DNA from: FEB-35 sp050263095
GTDB taxonomy: Bacteria > Desulfobacterota > Deferrimicrobia > Deferrimicrobiales > Deferrimicrobiaceae
Assembly (NCBI GenBank): GCA_050263095.1
Contig: JBLNEW010000019.1
Coordinates: 8,032 to 72,031, forward strand
Reading direction: 5' to 3'
DNA: 64,000 nucleotides
Below, piece by piece: positions 58,499 through 64,000 of the stretch (its first letter is position 1; every line of letters begins with the position of its first letter). The position numbers and the translations under genes are program-made. Under the pieces are notes generated by a model that did not search any database, was not told the DNA's origin, and worked only from the letters and a program-made list of their open reading frames with translations.

Positions 58499-60046
58499 AT
58501 GAACCTCCCCAGGAGGGACATCACCCGCGCCATCGACTGGTTTGCCGGCGCGGTCGTCGTCATCCTCGCCGTGGCCTTGCCGGCGGGTTACTTCACGATA
58601 GCCTGGAAGTCCCAGGATGCCGCGATCCGGACCGAGGTGGAGATCTTCGCGCACGAGGTGTCGAACCTCGTAAATCACAACCCGGAGATGTGGGAGTACG
58701 AGGTGGTTCGCATGGAGGGGCTCCTGTCGGACCAGCCGGGGATGGGACACCTGGAGTCGCGCCGGGTCTTCGACCGGGAGGGGAAGCTCGTGGCGGAGCG
58801 CAGGGAAACGGTCCCCTTTCCCCAGATGACGCGGTCGCACCCCGTCATGGATGCCGGCGTCGCCGTCGGACGCCTGGAGATCGCGCGGTCGATACGGCCG
58901 ATGATCGTGAACACGCTGGTCCTGGCATTCGGCGGAGCGGCGCTCGGGGCCGGCTTGTTCTTCATCCTCCGGATCTACCCGATGTCGGCGCTCCGCAATG
59001 CCCTGGACCTGCTGTCGCGGGAAAAGGGGCGAGCCAAGATCACGCTCGACACCATAGAGGAAGGCGTCATCACCGTAGATCCGGAGAATCGGATCGTCCT
59101 CGTAAACCGCGCCGCCGGCGACATGACCGGCTGGCCGCAGGCCGAGGCCTCGGGCAGGCCGATAGGCGATGTATTCCGCCGGGACGGGGACGTTCTCGCC
59201 GGGCGGGACGGATCCCGGCGACTGATCGAGGCCGGAACATCCCCTATCCTCGACGACGGCGGCCGGCCCCTCGGGTCGGTCCTCGTATTCAGGGACGTGA
59301 CGGAAAAGGCGCGGATCGAGGCGGAGCTGGTCAAGTCCCAGAAGCTGGAGTCGCTGGGCATCCTGGCGGCCGGGATCGCACACGAGATCCGGAACCCGCT
59401 CTCCGGGATCAATATCAGCATTTCGAGCGTCGAGCACGTATGTGCGCAGTCGTCGGAGATGGAGCCGGAAATCAAGGAGAAGATGCGGATAATCACGGAG
59501 CAGATGAAGTCCGCCGCGACGAAGATCGGGGCGGTCGTACAGCGCGTCATGGATTTTTCCAGGCCGACCCCCCCCCGCATGGAGATCATAAACCTGAACG
59601 ATCCCATAGCGGAGGCGATCCGGATGACTTCTTCCACCTTGCGGAAAAAGGAGATCGAGGTCCATAAGGACCTGGCACCGGACCTTCCGAAATGCCGCGC
59701 CGACTCGGGGCTGATCGAGCAGGTGATCGTCAACCTCATCACGAACGCCTACCAGGCGATGGAGAGGATGGAGGGGGCGAAGCACCTGGAGATCGCCTCC
59801 GCCGTCCAGGACGGCAGGGTGGTCATACGCGTCTCCGACTCCGGGCCCGGGGTTCCGTCTCCCCTCGCGGCGAAAATTTTCGATCCTTTCTTCACGACCC
59901 GGAAAGAGGGGTCCGGGATCGGCCTCAGCTTCAGCTACCGGATCATCGCGGACCACGGCGGGACGTTGCGTGTCGATGCGAGCAGATGGGGCGGAGCGGA
60001 GTTCCGGATAGAGCTCCCCGGTAAGGCGGAAGGGAGCCCGGCATGA
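58499..60046 (+). CDS. Membrane-bound NtrB-type sensor histidine kinase
   Basis: The 515-residue kinase has two membrane spans (AVVVILAVALPAGYFTIAW about 18-36; LVLAFGGAALGAGLFFILRI about 140-160) enclosing a periplasmic domain of roughly 100 residues, then a PAS domain (about 185-275), HisKA with phospho-acceptor His in GIAHEIRNPLSG, and HATPase (NLITNAYQAMER, DSGPGVPS, GSGIGLSFSYR). It sits between a periplasmic binding protein and an NtrC-type regulator with a 4-bp overlap, so a ligand-PBP-kinase-regulator chain is likely. Confidence 0.92.
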   Translation: MNLPRRDITRAIDWFAGAVVVILAVALPAGYFTIAWKSQDAAIRTEVEIFAHEVSNLVNHNPEMWEYEVVRMEGLLSDQPGMGHLESRRVFDREGKLVAERRETVPFPQMTRSHPVMDAGVAVGRLEIARSIRPMIVNTLVLAFGGAALGAGLFFILRIYPMSALRNALDLLSREKGRAKITLDTIEEGVITVDPENRIVLVNRAAGDMTGWPQAEASGRPIGDVFRRDGDVLAGRDGSRRLIEAGTSPILDDGGRPLGSVLVFRDVTEKARIEAELVKSQKLESLGILAAGIAHEIRNPLSGINISISSVEHVCAQSSEMEPEIKEKMRIITEQMKSAATKIGAVVQRVMDFSRPTPPRMEIINLNDPIAEAIRMTSSTLRKKEIEVHKDLAPDLPKCRADSGLIEQVIVNLITNAYQAMERMEGAKHLEIASAVQDGRVVIRVSDSGPGVPSPLAAKIFDPFFTTRKEGSGIGLSFSYRIIADHGGTLRVDASRWGGAEFRIELPGKAEGSPA

Positions 60047-61428
60047 TCGTCTATTCCATCTTCATCGTCGACGACGAGGACACGATACGCCGGACATTGT
60101 CGATCGCCCTGGACGGGAGATACAGGCTTGCGGACTTCGCCGACGCGGAGAGCGCCGTAGAGGCCGCAAAGACCGATCCGCCGGACCTTGTCCTCCTCGA
60201 TATAGGTCTCCCGGGGATGAGCGGCATCGAGGCGCTGCCGGTTTTCAAGCGGATGAATCCCGCCATCCTGGTCATCGTCATCACCGCCTACGAGGACGTC
60301 AATAGCGTCGTGGCCGCGATGAAGCACGGCGCGTACGACTACGTCGTGAAACCGCTGAACCTGGATACGCTCGAGGTAAGCATCCGGAACGCGCTGGAAT
60401 CGATCAAGCTGAAAAAAGAGGTCCAGATCCTCCAGGAGCGGTATCTCAGGGAAAACCTTCCGTGCTTCATGGGGGAAAGCGACACCATCCAGTACGTGAT
60501 GGATTACGTGGGGAAGATCGCCGGCAGCCCGGATACTCCGGTGCTCATACTGGGCGAAACGGGGACCGGCAAGGAGCTGATCGCGAGCGCGATCCACTAC
60601 AGAAGCCCCAATTTCCACGGCCCCCTTGTGAGCGTGAACTGCGCCGCAATTCCGAGAGAGTTGATAGAGAGCGAGCTTTTCGGCTACGAGAAGGGGGCGT
60701 TCAGCGGGGCCAGCGCCTCGGGGAAGAAGGGGCTGGTGGAGCAGGCGGACGGGGGGACCCTTTTCCTGGACGAGGTCGGCGACTTGAGCCTCGAAGCGCA
60801 GGCAAAGCTTCTCCGTTTTCTCGAGGAGGGGGAATATTACCGCGTGGGGGGCACAAGGAAGTTTACCGTCCGCGCCCGGGTCGTTTCCGCAACGAATAAA
60901 AACCTGGAAGATCTGATAGCAAAAGGCCTTTTTCGCGAGGATCTTTATTATCGCCTGGCGGTCACCCGGGTGGAGGTGCCGTCGCTTACCGCGCGCAGGG
61001 ACGACATCGTTCCTATAGCGATGACGTTTCTACTTGAGTTCAGCAGGAAGTTCGACAAGCCGTTCACCGGGTTCTCCCGGGATGCCCGGGAGGCGCTGAA
61101 AAATCACCGGTGGAAAGGGAACGTCCGTGAGCTCAGGAACTTCGTGGAACGGGGGGTCCTGGTGGGAAAAGGGACCGAGCTGACATCGAATGACCTGGGA
61201 CTTGAGATGCGCCCGGCCTCCGGGGAGGGCATCCTTTCGTCGGAGGACGTCATGCATCCCTTCGTTCCGCCGGAGGGCGTCGATCTCCGGAAAGCGCACG
61301 ATACGTTGGACAGGCACATTTTCCGGGAGGTGCTGCAAAAGACGGGGGGGAACGAAACCCAGGCGGCGCAGCTGCTGCGGATGAACTACCATACGTTCAG
61401 ATACAGGCGGAAAAAACTGGGCCTTTGA
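60043..61428 (+). CDS. NtrC-family sigma-54-dependent response regulator
   Basis: The 461-residue activator has a receiver domain (phospho-Asp53 in VLLDIGLPG), an AAA+ sigma-54 interaction domain with Walker A GETGTGKE (about 172) and Walker B GGTLFLDEVGD, and a C-terminal Fis-type helix-turn-helix (NETQAAQLLRMNYHTFRYRRK). The sigma-54-contact loop reads GAFSGA in place of GAFTGA. It is translationally coupled to the kinase (ATGA overlap) and should switch on sigma-54 promoters, possibly including the one near 61571. Confidence 0.94.
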   Translation: MIVYSIFIVDDEDTIRRTLSIALDGRYRLADFADAESAVEAAKTDPPDLVLLDIGLPGMSGIEALPVFKRMNPAILVIVITAYEDVNSVVAAMKHGAYDYVVKPLNLDTLEVSIRNALESIKLKKEVQILQERYLRENLPCFMGESDTIQYVMDYVGKIAGSPDTPVLILGETGTGKELIASAIHYRSPNFHGPLVSVNCAAIPRELIESELFGYEKGAFSGASASGKKGLVEQADGGTLFLDEVGDLSLEAQAKLLRFLEEGEYYRVGGTRKFTVRARVVSATNKNLEDLIAKGLFREDLYYRLAVTRVEVPSLTARRDDIVPIAMTFLLEFSRKFDKPFTGFSRDAREALKNHRWKGNVRELRNFVERGVLVGKGTELTSNDLGLEMRPASGEGILSSEDVMHPFVPPEGVDLRKAHDTLDRHIFREVLQKTGGNETQAAQLLRMNYHTFRYRRKKLGL

Positions 61429-61570
61429 TGCCCGGCGTAACTCTAAAATTTTCCATATTGCGAAGCCCTACTGGAATTTTTTCTACTTCCTGACGTTCAG
61501 GCGGCGCCCCGATTTCTGTAATAAATCCGTAACATGTCGATTTCACTGGTTGCGCCTACACAGCTTGCCC

Positions 61571-61587
61571 CGGCATATCTCCTGCAA
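61571..61587 (+). promoter_or_regulatory. Possible sigma-54 promoter
   Basis: CGGCATATCTCCTGCAA has GG (61572-61573) and GC (61584-61585) ten bases apart, the essential sigma-54 spacing, with fair matches to TGGCAC and TTGCAT. It is downstream of the sigma-54 activator gene and about 95 bp upstream of the HicB-like gene. Confidence 0.3.
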
Positions 61588-61681
61588 TTCGATCTGCCGG
61601 CATTTCGGTAAAATCCGGTCCGCCGGATTCTCCAATGAGGATATCAAGGGGGGGGCGGCGGGCAAATAGGGGGTGAGGGGC

Positions 61682-61891
61682 ATGAAAAAGTACACGTACA
61701 CGGTGTTGTTGGAGCGGGAGGAAAAAGGGGGGTATCGCGCGTTTTGCCCGGCGCTGACCGGATGCCGCGCCTACGGGGACACCAAGAAGGAGGCGATCCA
61801 GAACATCAAGCTCTCCATCAGGTATCGGATGGATGAATACGCCGCCAACGGGAAGGCGATACCCGTGGACTGCGATCAGTCGATGCAATAG
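61682..61891 (+). CDS. HicB-like (UPF0150) small protein
   Basis: The 69-residue protein matches the N-terminal HicB domain: YTYTVLLEREEKGGYRAFCPAL, the GCRAYGDTKKEAIQNIKLSI helix and a C-terminal MDEYAANGKAIPVD. HicB antitoxins normally add a DNA-binding domain and sit beside a hicA toxin; neither is present here. It is therefore an orphan UPF0150 protein. The ATG at 61682 follows GAGGGGC; a GTG at 61673 is also in frame. Confidence 0.8.
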   Translation: MKKYTYTVLLEREEKGGYRAFCPALTGCRAYGDTKKEAIQNIKLSIRYRMDEYAANGKAIPVDCDQSMQ

Positions 61892-61979
61892 AAGCAGCCG
61901 CCCCATAACGCCGTGCGGAGCGGTTCTCAGCCAGTGCGCGCATCCATGCTGCAAACCGAATCAAGCATTGGGGGAGAAC

Positions 61980-62171
61980 ATGATAAACAGTGCCGCGGTT
62001 GCGCATGGTGAAGATTTCCACCTTGTAAGCGTGTTTCTTACATGCGTTTCATGCGGAAATACGAAAGAGATAAGGGTGCGCCGCGAGAGGGAGCTTCCCG
62101 GGAAGATCTATTGGGAATGCCTCGATTGCCAGAAGCGCGATCGCTTCCCCGCGCGCACAACGCCGGCATGA
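61980..62171 (+). CDS. Small zinc-ribbon protein
   Basis: The 63-residue protein starts behind GGGGGAG and carries two Cys pairs, CVSCG and CLDCQ, 24 residues apart, in a zinc-ribbon arrangement around a basic stretch KEIRVRRERELPGKIYWE. It has no signal peptide. No specific family is recognised. It lies between the HicB-like and degenerate-receiver genes, all on one strand, so co-expression is likely. Confidence 0.65.
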   Translation: MINSAAVAHGEDFHLVSVFLTCVSCGNTKEIRVRRERELPGKIYWECLDCQKRDRFPARTTPA

Positions 62172-62190
62172 GCACCTGCCGGATGCCTCG

Positions 62191-62613
62191 ATGAAGAATC
62201 TTTACCGGGAATTGGACCTGAAAAACATACTGCTGGTCGGGGACGACCCGTGGACCCGCGAGACCCTGTCGTTTTTTTTCCAGATACAGGGCTGCCGCCT
62301 GGAGTCCGCCGCCGGGGCGCGTGAAGGCATTGCGGCGCTGTCGAGCGACAGGTTCGACATGATACTGTGCGAATATTCGCTTCCGGATGGAGAAGGGCTG
62401 TCGTTTCTCAAGTTCACCGGAAACATCGAGCCCGCGGCCCTCAAGTTCCTGATAGCCGTGTCCCCGATCCGCCAGGTCTCCGAGGATGCCGCGGCGGCGG
62501 GTATCCACGCCGTCATCATCAAGCCGTTCATCATCGAATCGCTTGAAGAATCGTTGAAGGAATACTTCCTGCGAACCCACGGGAGCGGCCGCGAGGAAGT
62601 CGCGGCCGAATAA
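62191..62613 (+). CDS. Degenerate receiver-domain protein (phospho-Asp replaced by Glu)
   Basis: The 140-residue protein is a stand-alone REC domain: acidic pair Asp18-Asp19 in LLVGDDPWTR, a receiver core FDMILCEYSLPDGEGL and the conserved Lys in VIIKPF. At the phospho-acceptor position the residue is Glu61, not Asp, so normal phosphorylation is not expected and the domain may mimic the active state. It follows the small zinc-ribbon gene by 19 bp and ends at the start of a terminator for the opposite-strand RRM gene. Confidence 0.85.
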   Translation: MKNLYRELDLKNILLVGDDPWTRETLSFFFQIQGCRLESAAGAREGIAALSSDRFDMILCEYSLPDGEGLSFLKFTGNIEPAALKFLIAVSPIRQVSEDAAAAGIHAVIIKPFIIESLEESLKEYFLRTHGSGREEVAAE

Positions 62614-62650
62614 AAAAGTCCGGTGGCCACGGAGCATCCATGGCCCCCGG
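62612..62650 (-). terminator. Intrinsic terminator of the RRM gene
   Basis: Reading leftward, CCGG-GGGCCA...TGGCC-CCGG arms (62620-62629 and 62641-62650) form a stable stem with one internal mismatch and are followed by six U (the A run at 62612-62617). It lies 30 bp after the RRM stop. It overlaps the end of the convergent receiver gene, which has no U-run in its own direction. Confidence 0.75.
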
Positions 62651-62679
62651 AGGACGTCTGTCGGATCGGTGTTCGGCGG

Positions 62680-62991
62680 TTACCGGCGGAAGCCGCCGCG
62701 GCCGCTGTTATTGCCCCGCTGCGAGCCGGAGCCGTCGCGGGGCGTCTGCGGAAGGGCTTCGGACACCTTGAGAGTCCTTCCGTCCATATCCGAGCTGTTC
62801 ATCTTGCTGATGGCTTCGGTGGCCTCCTGCTGGGAACCAAGCTCGATGAAACCGAAACCCTTGCTGTGGCCCGTGTCCCGGTCCGTGATGATGGCGACCG
62901 ATTCCACCGTGCCGAACCGAGAAAACGCTTCCTTCAGCGAATCTTCCGTTGCGGAAAAGGGAAGATTCCCGACGTACAATTTCTTGCCCAT
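62680..62991 (-). CDS. RRM-type RNA-binding protein
   Basis: The 103-residue protein is a single RRM domain followed by a short Gly/Arg tail. RNP2 is LYVGNLPFS near the N-terminus and RNP1 is SKGFGFIELG; the tail is GSGSQRGNNSGRGGFRR. Such bacterial RRM proteins bind single-stranded RNA and are often cold-induced. The start at 62991 has AAGGAGG six bases upstream. A RhlE-type helicase gene lies 145 bp upstream, suggesting a shared role in RNA handling. Confidence 0.92.
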   Translation of the reverse strand: MGKKLYVGNLPFSATEDSLKEAFSRFGTVESVAIITDRDTGHSKGFGFIELGSQQEATEAISKMNSSDMDGRTLKVSEALPQTPRDGSGSQRGNNSGRGGFRR

Positions 62992-63136
62992 AAGACCTCC
63001 TTCAAGGCGGTAGGGCCGCAAAAGAGGTCATGAGCACTATTCTCGGGATCTCTTTGTCTGCGGACGTTTACGTACTCTTCCACACTAACACATATCGATG
63101 GGGAATAACCGGGTCCCCCGGAAATGATGGCGGACC

Positions 63137-64000
63137 CTACCTTTCTTCGCTTCGGCGCTCCGAACCGCGGTTGCCCTGTTTCCCTCCTCCGAACCCGGCG
63201 CCCCATTTCGACTCCCGGCGCGATCTGCCCGGCCGTCCGTCGGAACGACCCGGGAACGCATCCATGCGGCCCGGCCGGAACAGTTCGTCGGCTCGGATCA
63301 TGGACAGGACCGGAAGGCCGTTTGCGCGCCGCGGGTCGAGGTCCGTCGGCGGGCCGGGATTGCGGTCGGAGCGGTACGGATGGTCCTCAACCACCTGGAG
63401 GCGTTTGCGGATGAGCCGTTCGATGCCGGCGAGGAACGGGCGCTCCTCGAAGGAGCAGAACGACAAGGCGATGCCGGACGCACCGGCCCGGCCCGTGCGG
63501 CCTATCCGGTGAATGTAGCTTTCAGGCTCGTTGGGAAGGTCGAAGTTGATAACGTGGGACAGGTCGACGATGTCGAGGCCCCGTGCGGCGATGTCGGTCG
63601 CCACGAGCACCCTGGTCAGTCCCCGTTTGAATCCCGCCAAGGCCTTTTCACGGGCGTTTTGGGACTTGTTTCCGTGGATCGCCTCGGTCCTGACCTTGTA
63701 TCGGGCGAGCTGTTTGGCGACCCCGTCCGCGCCGTGCTTGGTGCGCGTGAAGACCAGCGCGTTCTTGACGGAAGGATCGTCCAGCAGGTGCTTGAGCAGC
63801 TCGATCTTTTCATGTTTTTCCACGTAGTGGACCCGCTGTTCCACGGCCTCCGCAGGGGTCGCTACGGGAGTTACGGCGACTCTCACCGGATTGCGCAGGA
63901 TCGTGTCGGCGAGCCCCTTGATCTCCCCAGGCATCGTGGCCGAGAAGAAAAGGGTCTGCCGCTTCCCCGGCAATTGGTCGATGATCCGGCGGATGTCGTG
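63137..64000 (-). CDS. RhlE-type DEAD-box RNA helicase, 5' part outside the window
   Basis: Reading leftward from base 64000 the frame is open (HDIRRIIDQLPGKRQ...), so the N-terminal part lies beyond the window. The visible 287 residues include SAT motif III (LFFSATMPGEI), motif IV ALVFTRTKHGAD, motif V LVATDIAARGLD and motif VI HRIGRTGRAG, with a basic, Gly/Arg-rich C-terminal tail. RhlE helicases unwind RNA duplexes in ribosome assembly and cold adaptation. The RRM gene lies 145 bp downstream on the same strand. Confidence 0.92.
   Translation of the reverse strand, partial: HDIRRIIDQLPGKRQTLFFSATMPGEIKGLADTILRNPVRVAVTPVATPAEAVEQRVHYVEKHEKIELLKHLLDDPSVKNALVFTRTKHGADGVAKQLARYKVRTEAIHGNKSQNAREKALAGFKRGLTRVLVATDIAARGLDIVDLSHVINFDLPNEPESYIHRIGRTGRAGASGIALSFCSFEERPFLAGIERLIRKRLQVVEDHPYRSDRNPGPPTDLDPRRANGLPVLSMIRADELFRPGRMDAFPGRSDGRPGRSRRESKWGAGFGGGKQGNRGSERRSEER

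Noticed and set aside
61682..61891. HicAB toxin-antitoxin system
   Set aside because: Only a short HicB-like protein is present; no HicA gene lies on either side and the DNA-binding domain is missing.
1..64000. CRISPR arrays, insertion sequences with transposase, phage genes or rRNA
   Set aside because: No regularly spaced repeats, transposase, integrase, phage structural genes or rRNA sequence were recognised in the window.

Overview
The window is GC-rich bacterial DNA, densely coded on both strands, with many 4-17 bp stop/start overlaps. The gene content (anaerobic CO dehydrogenase with CooF and CooC, a tetraheme c3-like cytochrome, a rubredoxin-like zinc ribbon, PAS histidine kinases, a sigma-54 NtrC-type regulator, RND pumps, outer-membrane lipoproteins and a porin) points to a Gram-negative anaerobe or facultative anaerobe of the broad Desulfobacterota / 'deltaproteobacterial' type. 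That assignment is inference; no rRNA or other taxonomic marker lies in the window.

Layout. 1-1390: 3' end of a DUF4139 protein. 1384-4874 (minus): phosphoketolase and acetate kinase, which together turn sugar phosphates into acetyl phosphate and then acetate plus ATP. 5001-9277 (plus): a secreted GlcG/HbpS protein, a GAF-PAS hybrid histidine kinase, RNase PH, RdgB and tRNA-Pro(UGG). 9352-13545 (minus): a KaiC-KaiB-KaiB-PAS kinase operon without KaiA, a non-cyanobacterial clock-like module. 13882-18597 (minus): an alginate-export-type porin and two paralogous Gly-rich DUF5666 lipoproteins. 18646-26741 (minus): a tightly coupled operon of a GT28-like glycosyltransferase, two GT4 glycosyltransferases, an ABC exporter and two aminoglycoside-phosphotransferase-like kinases; this looks like glycan or glycolipid synthesis and export and is the best candidate here for an undescribed system.

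27290-31784 (plus): RND efflux adaptor and pump. 31810-37536 (minus): CooF-CooS-FAD oxidoreductase-CooC for CO or CO2 redox chemistry, then a coiled-coil protein and a metallo-beta-lactamase-fold hydrolase. 37656-38298: a small membrane protein and a divergent region holding a GTATAC-type operator and a possible structured RNA. 38299-41406 (plus): GH15 glucan hydrolase, gamma carbonic anhydrase and a hotdog thioesterase. 41399-47769 (minus): a complete TetR-TolC-adaptor-RND efflux operon. 47884-53827 (minus): YbaK deacylase, a broken GYD-domain gene, EmrB and EmrA flanking a MITE-like inverted-repeat element, an Fsr-type MFS transporter and EpmA. 53955-57465: glutamate dehydrogenase, thioesterase, OmpA lipoprotein, tetraheme cytochrome, zinc ribbon and a 45-aa membrane peptide.

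57656-61428 (plus): a PstS-like binding protein, a membrane histidine kinase and an NtrC-type activator, which form a likely three-part sensing relay. Downstream lie a HicB-like protein, a small zinc ribbon and a receiver domain whose phospho-Asp is Glu. 62680-64000 (minus): an RRM RNA-binding protein with a clear terminator, and the 3' part of a RhlE-type DEAD-box helicase that runs off the window.

Two regulatory observations tie distant parts together. An identical 19-nt motif, TGTATACAGTATACAATAA, occurs in the divergent regions at 38001 and 57556, each time upstream of a small membrane-protein gene. An 18-bp perfect palindrome at 26872 lies between the glycan operon and the first RND operon.
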